Origin: Nocardiopsis ganjiahuensis DSM 45031
GTDB taxonomy: Bacteria; Actinomycetota; Actinomycetes; Streptosporangiales; Streptosporangiaceae
NCBI RefSeq assembly: GCF_000341085.1
Contig: NZ_ANBA01000007.1
Coordinates: 124,001-188,000, forward strand
DNA length: 64,000 nt
Direction: 5' to 3'
Part shown: positions 1-7,846 of the stretch, one piece after another
Position numbering within the stretch: position 1 is the first letter of the stretch
How the letters are laid out: each line of letters begins with the position of its first letter
The notes under the pieces: model-generated
What the model saw: the letters and a program-made list of their open reading frames with translations, nothing else
Databases searched by the model: none
Told to the model about the DNA's origin: nothing
Program-made: the position numbers and the translations under genes

Positions 1-853
1 CGGCGCTCAGGGACTCGGTGAAGAGCGGGATCACGTCGATCTCCACCCCGGCCTCCTCGGCCATGACCGTGGCCAGGCGGTCGGGTTGGGAGGAGTCGGC
101 GAAGACGGCGGAGACGCCCGCCTCGGCGACGGCGTCCGACAGCTCCTTGAGGTCGGAGGTACTGGGCGAGGCCAGGGTGGTGCCGCTGGGGATCACCGCG
201 CCGATGACCTCGAAGCCGTAGCGGTCGGCGAGGTAGCCGAAGACGTGGTGGTTGGTGACCAGCTTCCGGTTCTCCTCGGGCAGGGCGGCGAACTCCCCGC
301 CCATCCAGGTGTCGAGTTCGGCCACCTCGGCCGCGTAGGCCTCGGCGTTGGCGCGCACGGTGTCGGCGTCCACGCCCGGGACCTCCTCGACCACGTTCTC
401 GGTGATCAGGTCGATCGCCGTCAGCACCCGCTCGGGGTCGGTCCAGAAGTGCGGGTCGGGCTCGCCCTCGCTCTCGTCGGAGGTGTAGGGGAGGGGGTCC
501 ACGCCCGCGCCGACCTCCAGCGCGGGTACGCCCTCCTCCTCGGCGGCGGTGACGTTGTGCGCGACCCCTTCTTCCAGGCCGAGGCCGTTGTGGACGACGA
601 GTGAGGCGTTCTCCAGGGTCGCGGCCTCCTGGGCGGAGATCGCGAAGGAGTGCGGGTCGGTGTCGGGTCTCATCAGAACGGTGACCTCGGCCTGGTCGCC
701 GACGATCTGTTCGGTGATGTCACCGAGGATGTTGGTCGTCACGACGATCCCGGTGTCCTGGCCTTCGCTGGAGCACGAGGCCAGGGTGAGGGCGAGGCCG
801 GTGGCCACGAGGGCGGGGAGGGTGCGTCCGGCGGGTGTGCGTCGGGGGCTCAT
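1..853 (-). CDS. aztC: Zinc ABC transporter substrate-binding protein AztC (partial, C-terminus outside window)
   Basis: This is a cluster A-I metal-binding lipoprotein (TroA/ZnuA superfamily) that captures Zn2+ outside the membrane and hands it to the AztB permease. About 284 residues are visible; the C-terminus is cut by the window edge. A twin-arginine-free signal peptide ends in the lipobox LASC with Cys27. Likely zinc ligands are His68 (DPHSF), His135 (DPHFW, after an acidic loop) and His202/203 (NHH), the spacing typical of ZnuA-type proteins. The start is the ATG five bases after the stop of aztD, so the two are co-transcribed. The Azt assignment rests on the neighbouring aztD; on its own the gene could be called ZnuA/AdcA-like. 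Confidence 0.85.
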   Translation of the reverse strand, partial: MSPRRTPAGRTLPALVATGLALTLASCSSEGQDTGIVVTTNILGDITEQIVGDQAEVTVLMRPDTDPHSFAISAQEAATLENASLVVHNGLGLEEGVAHNVTAAEEEGVPALEVGAGVDPLPYTSDESEGEPDPHFWTDPERVLTAIDLITENVVEEVPGVDADTVRANAEAYAAEVAELDTWMGGEFAALPEENRKLVTNHHVFGYLADRYGFEVIGAVIPSGTTLASPSTSDLKELSDAVAEAGVSAVFADSSQPDRLATVMAEEAGVEIDVIPLFTESLSA

Positions 854-858
854 GTCGG

Positions 859-2046
859 TCACTGTCCGGTCTCGACCATCAGGTGCGGTGCGATGCCCAC
901 GTCGAGGGTGCGGGCCACGCGCAGGTCGTCGTTGTAGTCGATTTCGTGGATGGTCCCGGCCTCGGGGTCGTTGACGTAGGCGCGGGAGGTGTCCACCTGG
1001 AGTGTGGGCGGGTGCTCGGGGTCCAGCCCTTCCAGCAGCGGGGTGTCGGCCTCCTGCTCGCCCGTCTCCGGGTCCAGGGAGTGCAGGGTTCCGTCCCCGG
1101 TCAGGGCCAGGAACGGCATGTCCTCACCGACCGCGGTCACCGCCACCGTGTCGTCGAGGTCGATGGAGCGCCACTCCCCGGCGGCCAGGTCCAGGACCCA
1201 GGGGTCGCCCTCGGTGGACAGCGCCGCGAGGACGGCCGAGCCGGAACGGTGGTGGAAGGCTTCGGTGCGTCCGGGCCCCGGGTAGGGGACCGTCTCGGCG
1301 TCGAGGGAGCCGTCGTCCTCGGTGAGGTGGAGGGTCCCCTCCTCGCATCCGACGACCAGGCCCCTCCGGGTGACGGCTGCTCCCTGGGGTGAGGCGCAGG
1401 TCTGGGACAGCGTCTGTCCGGGCTCGCCGTCCCGCTCCAGGGTCCGGACGGTGCCGTCAGCGGTGTCGACGGTGACCAGGACCCCCTTGTAGGGGTAGGC
1501 CGCGGTCCGCTCGTCGGGGAGGACGTCGGCGGTCTCGACCGACCCGTCCTCCAGTCCTTCGCGGGTCAGGACCAGGGAGCCGCCGTCAGCACCGGTGAGG
1601 GAGGTCAGGACGGTATCGGTGACCACCTCGGAGCCGATCGCCTCGTCCAGGGAGCCGACGCGGCCCGCACCGGTTCTGTAGTAGTGGCTGTGGTCGCCGT
1701 GGTCCACGGTCCAGGCGCCGCTGTCGAAGACCTCGGACATCCCATTACCGGATGACTGAAGATAGGCGAATCGGCTGTCCCCGGAGATGCCGTCCACCCC
1801 CGGAACGTTTCCGAGCTCGCTGATCTCCTCGGTGATCAGGTCCAACAGGACCACGTCGCCGCTGTCGCTGTCGGCCAGTACCAGCCGGGACTGCGGTTCG
1901 GCGGTCTCTTCCGCCCCCTCCACGTAGCCGTGGGGGGTCTCCTCGGCCTCGGGGGCCTCGGACTCGTCGGGCGCGCCGCCGAAGCAGCCGCCGGCGAGCA
2001 GGGTGATGAGCGCCGCCGCGAACGGGGCGATAGCGGTGTGTCTCAA
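859..2046 (-). CDS. aztD: Zinc metallochaperone AztD (beta-propeller lipoprotein)
   Basis: A 395-residue secreted protein with a short signal peptide and a lipobox ending at Cys21 (LAGGC). After the conserved-looking N-terminal stretch PHGYVEGAEE come repeated strand motifs resembling YncE/WD-type propeller blades, as in AztD, which delivers zinc to AztC in Paracoccus. The cluster HGDHSHYY (His116, His119, His121) is a plausible metal-binding site. I place the start at TTG (2044-2046) because it overlaps the aztB stop as TTGA and a GGAGAG ribosome site lies just upstream; the open frame extends far further upstream, but only antisense to aztA. Family identity is from recognition of context and motifs, not a search. 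Confidence 0.78.
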   Translation of the reverse strand: MRHTAIAPFAAALITLLAGGCFGGAPDESEAPEAEETPHGYVEGAEETAEPQSRLVLADSDSGDVVLLDLITEEISELGNVPGVDGISGDSRFAYLQSSGNGMSEVFDSGAWTVDHGDHSHYYRTGAGRVGSLDEAIGSEVVTDTVLTSLTGADGGSLVLTREGLEDGSVETADVLPDERTAAYPYKGVLVTVDTADGTVRTLERDGEPGQTLSQTCASPQGAAVTRRGLVVGCEEGTLHLTEDDGSLDAETVPYPGPGRTEAFHHRSGSAVLAALSTEGDPWVLDLAAGEWRSIDLDDTVAVTAVGEDMPFLALTGDGTLHSLDPETGEQEADTPLLEGLDPEHPPTLQVDTSRAYVNDPEAGTIHEIDYNDDLRVARTLDVGIAPHLMVETGQ

Positions 2047-2960
2047 GACGTCACCGGCCTCTCCGTAGTTGTGGTCAGGGAGGGGGTGGGGGCTGGGGCG
2101 GGGGAGTCGGGATACCGAGAGGGCTCGGTCCGGGGCCCGCCGGCCAGCCGTGCGTGCAGCGCCGCGGCCAGCGCGGAGACGAAGAAGAAGACCACCGCCG
2201 CGGCCGCGATGGTCGCTCCGGCCGCCGTGCCCCAGTGCCAGGACACGAGCAGACCGACAAAGGTCGCGGCGCCGCCCAGCAGGGCCGCGGTGAGCATGAT
2301 CGCGGGGATGCGCCGGGCCCAGAGCAGGGCCGCGGCCGGCGGGGCGATGAGCAGACCGAACACCAGCAGGGTGCCGACCACGTGGAACGAGGCGACCACC
2401 GCGAGGGTGACCAGGCCCAGCAGGGCGAAGTGCGCCGTCCGCGGGGCCAGGCCCAGGGTGTGCGCCTTGCGGGGGTCGAAGGCCAGCGCGACGAAGGACC
2501 GGTGGCCGACGACCGCGACCACCAGCGCCACCGCGAGGGAGAGCCCCAGGTGGAGCAGGTCCTGCTCCCGTACGCCGAGGACGTCGCCGAAGAGGAAGGC
2601 GGTCAGGTCCACGGCGTAGGACGCCGAGTGCGACACCAGGATCACGCCCACGGAGAGCATGCCCACGAAGAGCAGGCCGATGCTCGTGTCCTGGGAGAGC
2701 CGGGGAGAGCGGCTCAGCGCGGTGACCCCGGCGGCCATGGCCCCCGCGGCCAGGGCGGCGCCCAGGAAGAGGCTCTGCCCGAGCAGGGAGGCCAGGGCCA
2801 CCCCGGGCAGCATGCCGTGTGACATCGCGTCCCCCAGGAAGGCCATACCGCGCAGGACCACCCAGGTTCCGGCGATCGCACAGATCGCCGAGACCAGGAG
2901 CCCAGCCCACAGCGCACGCTGGACGAAGGTGACCCCGAAGGGTTCGATCAGTGCTTCCAT
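2043..2960 (-). CDS. aztB: Zinc ABC transporter permease AztB
   Basis: A polytopic inner-membrane permease of the ZnuB/TroC (ABC-3) family, about 305 residues with eight or nine hydrophobic segments, which forms the zinc channel with ATPase AztA. It starts at the ATG at 2958-2960 (MEALIEPFGVTF); a longer in-frame start would run through the operator region. There is no clear ribosome site and a TATAGA-like -10 sits about ten bases before the ATG, so the mRNA may be leaderless. It is the first gene of aztB-aztD-aztC, overlapping aztD by four bases. A Zur-like operator lies 16 bases upstream, so zinc repression is likely. Confidence 0.85.
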   Translation of the reverse strand: MEALIEPFGVTFVQRALWAGLLVSAICAIAGTWVVLRGMAFLGDAMSHGMLPGVALASLLGQSLFLGAALAAGAMAAGVTALSRSPRLSQDTSIGLLFVGMLSVGVILVSHSASYAVDLTAFLFGDVLGVREQDLLHLGLSLAVALVVAVVGHRSFVALAFDPRKAHTLGLAPRTAHFALLGLVTLAVVASFHVVGTLLVFGLLIAPPAAALLWARRIPAIMLTAALLGGAATFVGLLVSWHWGTAAGATIAAAAVVFFFVSALAAALHARLAGGPRTEPSRYPDSPAPAPTPSLTTTTERPVTS

Positions 2961-2975
2961 AGTGGGACACTCTAT

Positions 2976-2994
2976 AACGATAACCATTGTCGTT
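2976..2994. promoter_or_regulatory. Zur-like operator between divergent aztB and aztA
   Basis: The sequence AACGATAACCATTGTCGTT is an imperfect inverted repeat with AACGA/TCGTT arms and an internal GATAACCATTGTC close to the actinobacterial Zur consensus TGAAAACGATTTTCA. It sits between divergent starts of zinc transport genes and overlaps candidate -10 elements in both directions, so one site could repress both arms when zinc is plentiful. Confidence 0.65.
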
Positions 2995-3052
2995 TTCACA
3001 TCGGGTCGGGTCATCGTCCTCCGGGCGATCGGTGAGAAGAGGGGTGCGAGGC

Positions 3053-3757
3053 GTGAGACTGGACAACCTGTACGCGGGATACGGGGGGACGGACGTCCTC
3101 AGAGGTGTCACCGCCGAGATCCCCGAGGGTGCTGTCACCGCCCTCGTGGGGGCCAACGGAGCGGGTAAGTCCACGCTGCTCGGGGTCCTGGCGGGCACGC
3201 TCACCCCCAGAGCGGGCACGGTGAGTCCCGAGCGGGGCGCCCGTCCCGCCTTCGTGGTGCAGCGCAGCTCGGTTCCCGACGCCCTGCCCCTCACGGTGCG
3301 CGCCACGGTGGCCATGGGGCGCTGGGCGCACCGGGGGCTCTGGCGTCCGCTCACCCGCCGGGACCGCGCGGTGATCGCCCGCTGCATGGAGCGGGCCGGT
3401 GTCGCGGACCTGGCCGACCGGCGGCTGGGGGAGCTCTCCGGAGGCCAGCGCCAGCGCGCCCTGATCGCCCAGGGCCTGGCGCAGGAGGCGGATCTGCTGC
3501 TGCTGGACGAGCCCTCGGCGGGTCTGGACCGCGAGGCCAGGGAACGGATCCGGGAGACGGTCGCCGAGGTCGCGGCCGAGGGGGTGACGGTCGTCCACGC
3601 GACCCACTTCGCCGAGGAGGCGCGGGACGCGGACCACGTTCTCAGGCTGGAGGAGGGCCGGGCGGTCCTGTTGTCCGAGCCTTCGGCCGACCCCCTGGCC
3701 GCGGTCCCGGGCGGGGTCTCGACCGCCTCCCCGCCGCGTGTCCGTCCGGGGCTCTGA
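3053..3757 (+). CDS. aztA: Zinc ABC transporter ATP-binding protein AztA
   Basis: A 234-residue ABC ATPase that energises AztB. It has Walker A GANGAGKST, the signature LSGGQRQR and Walker B LLLLDEPSAGLD followed by the H-loop HATHFAEE. I start it at GTG 3053 (VRLDNLYAGYGG), which follows an AGAAGAGGGG ribosome site by about eight bases; GTG 3044 is an alternative. It is transcribed away from aztB-aztD-aztC, sharing the intergenic Zur-like box, so it is probably co-regulated with them even though it is on the other strand. The next gene, a VOC protein, follows after 150 bases without an obvious link. Confidence 0.85.
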   Translation: MRLDNLYAGYGGTDVLRGVTAEIPEGAVTALVGANGAGKSTLLGVLAGTLTPRAGTVSPERGARPAFVVQRSSVPDALPLTVRATVAMGRWAHRGLWRPLTRRDRAVIARCMERAGVADLADRRLGELSGGQRQRALIAQGLAQEADLLLLDEPSAGLDREARERIRETVAEVAAEGVTVVHATHFAEEARDADHVLRLEEGRAVLLSEPSADPLAAVPGGVSTASPPRVRPGL

Positions 3758-3906
3758 GCCCGACCGGACCGGCGCCCGGATCCGAGCCCGGGCCCCGGTA
3801 CCCGGCACCGGCACCCGGGCACGGGGTCCGGCACCGCTCGAAGGACCGCCGAACCGCGTGCCGGGGGGCTTCCCCGTGCGGGGGAGGGGATGGGAGCATG
3901 CCCGGC

Positions 3907-4293
3907 ATGGACGTTCTGAGCAGCCGCATCCTGTTGCGGCCCACCGACCTCCGGCGCAGCCGTGAGTTCTACCGCGACGTGCTGGGACTGGCGGTGCACC
4001 GTGAGTTCGGCGACCCCGAGGCCCTCGGCACGGTGTTCTTCCTGGGCAACGGGCTGCTGGAGGTCTCCGGCAGCGCCGAACCCTCCGGGGTGCCGCCGCT
4101 CTCCCTGTGGCTGCAGGTGCGCGACGTCGAGGCCGAGTACGCCCGGCTGGTGGCCTCCGGGGCCGAGGGGCTGCGCGAGCCCCGGACGGAGTTCTGGGGG
4201 TTGGTGGAGGCGTGGATCGCCGACCCCGACGGGGTGCGGATCGTCCTGGTCCAGATCCCCGAGGACCACCCCCTGCGCCGGGACCTGCGTTGA
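3907..4293 (+). CDS. VOC (glyoxalase/bleomycin-resistance fold) family protein
   Basis: A 128-residue single-module vicinal-oxygen-chelate protein: an N-terminal beta-alpha-beta unit with the motif SREFYRDVLGLAVHREF and a C-terminal DPDGVRIVLVQIP strand. These proteins use a divalent metal in glyoxalases, dioxygenases or antibiotic-binding proteins; the substrate cannot be told here. ATG 3907 is spaced correctly from a GGGAG ribosome site; ATG 3898 in the same frame is possible. It ends 29 bases before the convergent iron-binding-protein gene. Confidence 0.75.
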   Translation: MDVLSSRILLRPTDLRRSREFYRDVLGLAVHREFGDPEALGTVFFLGNGLLEVSGSAEPSGVPPLSLWLQVRDVEAEYARLVASGAEGLREPRTEFWGLVEAWIADPDGVRIVLVQIPEDHPLRRDLR

Positions 4294-4321
4294 AGTCCGG
4301 GAGCAGGGGCCGGACCCGCCC

Positions 4322-5320
4322 CTAGCCGAGCTCCTCGACGACCGGGCGCAGCTCCTCGGCGATCCAGCGCAGGCTCATCGGGCCCGCGGAGTTGATGGCG
4401 TTGGCGAAGGCGAGGTCGGCGTAGTAGACGGTGCCCGCCTCGACCGCGGGCAGGTTCTGGAAAAGGGGGTCGTCGTCGAGCTGTTGGCGTTCCTCCTGGC
4501 TCGGCGCCCACACCGCGAGGAGGTCGGCGTCCAGGTCGGCGGTGTGCTCGCGGGACAGGGGGTCGGAGCCCTGGGTGTTGTCCTGGTTCTCGGCCGGCCG
4601 CAGTCCGAACAGTTCGAAGAGGGAGCCGTTGCCGAAGCCGTAGCCGTCCGCGTCGGCGCGGACCCACTGGTAGGTCCGCTCCTCGATGTCCGGTACGGTC
4701 GCGCCGATCTCGGTGAACTCCGCCCGGATCTGGCTGATGAGCTCCTCGGCCTCGGTGGGGCGCCCCAGTGCTTCGGCGGTCTTGAGCAGGCGCTCGTCCC
4801 AGTCCACGTTCAGGGCGTCGGTGGCGGGCAGGACGGTCGGGGCGATGGCGTTCAGGTTGTCGAAGGCCGTCTGGTCGGCCACCTGGTAGGTCTGGGCGAG
4901 GATCAGGTCCGGTTCGGCGGCGGCGATGGCCTCCAGGTTGGGCTCGCCGTCCGCGCCGAGCAGGCCCGGGTCGGCGGTGTCGGCGATCTCCTCGGCCATC
5001 CAGGGGACGCTCTGTTCGAGGGCGTCGGGGTCCTCGGCCACACTGACCGGTTCCACCCCGAGGGAGAGGGCCGCCTCGGCGGGGGCGAAGCCCAGCGCGA
5101 CCACCCGCTCGGGGGTCTGCTCGACGGTGACCTCACCGAAAGCGGTCTCGACCGTCACCGGGTACGTCCCGTCCGAGGCGTTCGCCTCGGACGGGGACTC
5201 CTCCGCGTCCTGGGCCGTGCTGCACCCCGCGGCCAGCAGGACCGCGAGCGCGCCGGCTGCCGCCCCGGCCGCCGCACGGGCACCCGTCGTCCGGAATCGG
5301 CCCGTGTTCGTTCCTGTCAC
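4322..5320 (-). CDS. Iron-siderophore ABC transporter substrate-binding lipoprotein
   Basis: A 332-residue FecB/FepB-type (cluster A-II) binding protein that captures ferric siderophore outside the cell. It has a signal peptide with lipobox LAAGC, then the typical opening of this family, a strand with TVEQTPERVVALGFAPAEA. It stands alone without permease or ATPase, so it probably feeds a shared FecCD transporter such as the one encoded at 8.9-11.7 kb. An IdeR-type box lies just upstream at 5344-5362, shared with a divergent AraC regulator, indicating iron repression. Confidence 0.85.
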   Translation of the reverse strand: MTGTNTGRFRTTGARAAAGAAAGALAVLLAAGCSTAQDAEESPSEANASDGTYPVTVETAFGEVTVEQTPERVVALGFAPAEAALSLGVEPVSVAEDPDALEQSVPWMAEEIADTADPGLLGADGEPNLEAIAAAEPDLILAQTYQVADQTAFDNLNAIAPTVLPATDALNVDWDERLLKTAEALGRPTEAEELISQIRAEFTEIGATVPDIEERTYQWVRADADGYGFGNGSLFELFGLRPAENQDNTQGSDPLSREHTADLDADLLAVWAPSQEERQQLDDDPLFQNLPAVEAGTVYYADLAFANAINSAGPMSLRWIAEELRPVVEELG

Positions 5321-5343
5321 CGGAAACCTCCTGTTGGTGGAAA

Positions 5344-5362
5344 TAAGGCAAGGCTAGCCTTC
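5344..5362. promoter_or_regulatory. IdeR/DmdR-type iron box
   Basis: TAAGGCAAGGCTAGCCTTC matches the 19-base consensus TTAGGTTAGGCTAACCTAA at 13 positions by eye. It lies between the siderophore-binding protein gene and the divergent AraC-family gene and could control both. Confidence 0.65.
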
Positions 5363-5402
5363 TTCTTTTCGGGGGTGACCATCGGGGCATAACCTTGGCG
5401 AC

Positions 5403-6230
5403 GTGGTCATACGAGACACGGTGAAGAACCCTGTGAAAGGGCGTGGCCGGCGCGCGGGCGCGGTCGACAGCCGCAGGCTGCCCCGGTACGCCGCGGGCGA
5501 GATCGACGTGCCGTTCGTCGTCCACGGAACGGACGAGGTCATCTCCCGCGACACCTACTGGGAGGAACACTCGCACCCCACGCACGAGCTGCTCTGGAAC
5601 CAGCGGGGCGCGTCCACGGCGACGGTCGGGGCGCGGGTCTGGACGATCACGCCGTCGCTCGGACTGTGGATCCCGGCCGGAACGCCCCACTCGGGGTGGA
5701 CGTCGGCGGGTACGTGGCACCACGCCGCGCAGTTCGGCATCCACGCGGCCCCGGCGATCTCGGACGCCCCCGTCGCGGTGGAGGTCACCCCGCTCCTGCG
5801 GCTCCTGTTGGAGCGGCTCAACACCGAGGGCCTGACCGCCGACTCGCGTGCGAGGACCGAGGCGGTGGTGCTCGACCTGATGGCGCCCGCCCCGGTCGAA
5901 CTGCTGCTGAAGATCCCCGACGCGCCGCTGCTGGCTCCCATCGTCGACGCCGTTCGCGCGGACCCCGCCGACGGCACGACCCTGGCCGCCTGGGCGTCGC
6001 GGCTCGGCGTGAGCAGCCGGACCGTCACGCGGGCCTTCCGGGCGCAGACCGGGCTCGGGTTCAGCCAGTGGCTGGCCACGGCGCGGGTGCAGCACGCGAT
6101 CACGCTGCTCGCCGGGGGCGAGGAGATCGAGGAGGTCGCCGAGCGGGTCGGCTACCACTCGGCGAGCGCGTTCGGCACGGTCTTCCGGCGGGTGACGGGG
6201 ATGAGTCCGGGACGCTTCCGCGCGCATTGA
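5403..6230 (+). CDS. AraC-family transcriptional regulator (3' end abuts transposon)
   Basis: A 275-residue regulator with an N-terminal cupin sensor domain (roughly residues 25-110, with EEHSHPTHELLW and a WIPAGTPHSGW strand) and a C-terminal double helix-turn-helix (LAAWASRLGVSSRTVTRAFR, then EEVAERVGYHSASAFGTVFRR). It is divergent from a siderophore-binding protein across an iron box and probably regulates siderophore uptake. The start used is GTG 5403; nearby GTGs are possible. The last bases, TTGA at 6227-6230, coincide with the expected right end of the adjacent TnpB element, so the stop codon may be supplied by the insertion. The protein ends shortly after the usual SPGRFR, so function is probably intact. 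Confidence 0.85.
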   Translation: MVIRDTVKNPVKGRGRRAGAVDSRRLPRYAAGEIDVPFVVHGTDEVISRDTYWEEHSHPTHELLWNQRGASTATVGARVWTITPSLGLWIPAGTPHSGWTSAGTWHHAAQFGIHAAPAISDAPVAVEVTPLLRLLLERLNTEGLTADSRARTEAVVLDLMAPAPVELLLKIPDAPLLAPIVDAVRADPADGTTLAAWASRLGVSSRTVTRAFRAQTGLGFSQWLATARVQHAITLLAGGEEIEEVAERVGYHSASAFGTVFRRVTGMSPGRFRAH

Positions 6231-6236
6231 CGTCCT

Positions 6237-6256
6237 CCCCGGGGTGAACCCCGGGG
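6237..6256. repeat. Right-end subterminal hairpin of the TnpB element
   Basis: CCCCGGGG-TGAA-CCCCGGGG forms a perfect 8-bp stem with a four-base loop just downstream of tnpB. In TnpB elements this region is also the 3' part of the guide (omega/re) RNA scaffold, so the RNA guide would start just outside, in the end of the araC gene. Confidence 0.7.
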
Positions 6257-6374
6257 ATTCCCACAGCCTCGCGGCTATAGGCGCGGTGCGCCTCACAGCG
6301 TCCGCTGGTTCCTGTTTCACCGGCCGGTGCCCCACCCGAAAGGATGGTGGTCTTACCCCGCCTCCGCAGGCGTT

Positions 6375-7559
6375 TCAACTCTCCGCTTCTCGCTCTCGGG
6401 CGAGTTTCCGTCCAGCGGCGAGCACGATCCGGGCCGCGTTCACGTCCCAGTCAAGCAGGGTCCCACAGGACCGGCACGTCCATTGGCGCACCTGCAAGGG
6501 TTTGGGTCCGTCCACCACCCAGCACACATGGCAGGTCTGCGAGGAGGCCAGAAACCGGTCCACCTTGATGAAGACCCGCCCGTACCGGGCGGCCTTGTAC
6601 TCCAACATGTGCACGAACGCCGACCACCCGGCATCATGCACACTCTTGGCCAACCGGGTGCGCCCGAGCCCCTTCACACACAGATCCTCCACAAACACCG
6701 CTTGGTTCTCGCGGATGATCTGGGTGGAGAGCTGGTGGTGGAACTCGCGGCGGCAGTCAGCCACCCGCCCATGAGCGCGGGCGACCTTCACCCGGGCCTT
6801 GGCCCGGTTGGCCGACCCCTTGACCTTGCGCGACAGCGAGCGCTGGGTCTTCTTCAGTTTGCGTTCGGCGCGGCGCAGGAACCGGGGGTTGGCGACCTTG
6901 GTGCCATCGGACAGCACCGCGAAATGCGACAGGCCTAGATCGATGCCCACATCATCGGTACTCTCAGGCAGGGGCTTGTCGTCTGTTTGGACCACAAAGC
7001 TCGCGAAGTACCGCCCTGCGGCGTCCTTGATCACGGTCACCGAGGACGGGACCGAGGGCAGCGCCCTGGACCACTTCACCTTGACCTCACCGACCCTGGG
7101 CAGGGGCAGTTTGCCCTGGTCGGTGATCTTCCAGCGGGCGTTGGCGGTGAAACGGGCCGACTGGGTGCCATCACGGCGAGACTTGAACCGTGGCGCCCCC
7201 ACCTTCGGCCCTTTGCGTTTTCCGGTCTTGGAGTCCTCGTAGGCCGCCCATGCCTGGTCCAGGTCCCGCAGCGCCTGCTGGAGCGGGACCGCCGACACCT
7301 CCGAAAGCCATTCCCGCTCCGGGGTCTTCTTGGCCTGGGCTATCAGCTCCCGTGACAGGTCCGCGTTCTTGGGCACCCGCTGGTAGGGGCCCTGAGCAGT
7401 CCGCGCCCGGGGCGGGCCGAGCAGCTTGTTGGAGGCCTTGATCGCGGCGGTGCGCTCCAGGGCGTCGTTGAACACCACACGCACACACCCGAACAGGCGG
7501 GCGAGCGCCAGGCGCTGCTCCCCGTCCGGGTAGATGCGGTAGGTGTATCGAAGGTGCAC
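6375..7559 (-). CDS. tnpB: TnpB RNA-guided nuclease of IS200/IS605 family
   Basis: A 394-residue TnpB, the usual full length. The RuvC triad appears intact: Asp207 (GIDLGL), Glu291 (FVEDL) and Asp372 (DWDVNAA). The zinc finger is complete with Cys343/346 (TCHVC) and Cys362/365 (TCRSC). The N-terminal OrfB_IS605 helix domain starts VHLRYTYRIYPDGEQ. I use GTG 7559; the frame stays open to 7676 but that part holds the transposon end, not the family's N-terminus. TnpB is an omega-RNA-guided DNA nuclease that helps retain the element at its donor site. The nearby AraC and siderophore genes are unrelated. Confidence 0.9.
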   Translation of the reverse strand: MHLRYTYRIYPDGEQRLALARLFGCVRVVFNDALERTAAIKASNKLLGPPRARTAQGPYQRVPKNADLSRELIAQAKKTPEREWLSEVSAVPLQQALRDLDQAWAAYEDSKTGKRKGPKVGAPRFKSRRDGTQSARFTANARWKITDQGKLPLPRVGEVKVKWSRALPSVPSSVTVIKDAAGRYFASFVVQTDDKPLPESTDDVGIDLGLSHFAVLSDGTKVANPRFLRRAERKLKKTQRSLSRKVKGSANRAKARVKVARAHGRVADCRREFHHQLSTQIIRENQAVFVEDLCVKGLGRTRLAKSVHDAGWSAFVHMLEYKAARYGRVFIKVDRFLASSQTCHVCWVVDGPKPLQVRQWTCRSCGTLLDWDVNAARIVLAAGRKLAREREAES

Positions 7560-7643
7560 CCCAAAACCCTCACACCCGCCTAAGACAATCCGGGGACGAC
7601 CCGTCCAGGCAGGCGGGCGGGTACGGGCTCGGATCCGCTTCAC

Positions 7644-7663
7644 CCCCGGCGTGAACGCCGGGG
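7644..7663. repeat. Left-end subterminal hairpin of the TnpB element
   Basis: CCCCGGCG-TGAA-CGCCGGGG is a perfect 8-bp stem upstream of tnpB with the same loop and orientation as the right-end hairpin. IS200/IS605 TnpA recognises such hairpins as single strands. Confidence 0.65.
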
Positions 7664-7782
7664 CACTCTCGGACAAGACAGGTAGCAGGTGGCAGCGGGC
7701 GGAAGCGGACAGAGGTTTTGTCCGTTCTGCGAGGAACAGTGTCCTTTTCGCGCGATTGCGAACCTACTGAGTGCACCCTAAA

Positions 7783-7801
7783 TTCGGTAAGGCAAACCTA
7801 A
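7783..7801. promoter_or_regulatory. IdeR/DmdR-type iron box
   Basis: TTCGGTAAGGCAAACCTAA matches TTAGGTTAGGCTAACCTAA at 16 of 19 positions by eye and lies 45 bases before the siderophore uptake operon, which should thus be repressed by iron. Confidence 0.8.
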
Positions 7802-7846
7802 CTCCCGGTTTCCGGGGGTGCACAGGGACACCACCGGAAGGAAACC

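Larger units (their letters stand above)
6227..7675 (-). mobile_element. IS200/IS605-superfamily element carrying only tnpB (IS1341-type)
   Basis: A complete tnpB is bounded by two subterminal hairpins with the same TGAA loop and orientation (6237-6256 and 7644-7663), the ends expected of a TnpA-mobilised element. Read in the tnpB direction, the right hairpin is followed by AGGACGTCAA; the TCAA tetranucleotide resembles the right cleavage site of IS608. The right boundary is therefore fairly good; the left boundary beyond 7663 is approximate. No tnpA is present, so movement would need a transposase in trans. It lies between two iron-uptake units. Confidence 0.7.

Noticed and set aside
2047..4269. 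A very long minus-strand open frame continuing upstream of aztD across aztA and the VOC gene
   Set aside because: The upstream part is antisense to aztA and is Arg/Pro/Gly-rich, as expected for GC-rich shadow frames; aztD has a good TTG start overlapping aztB.
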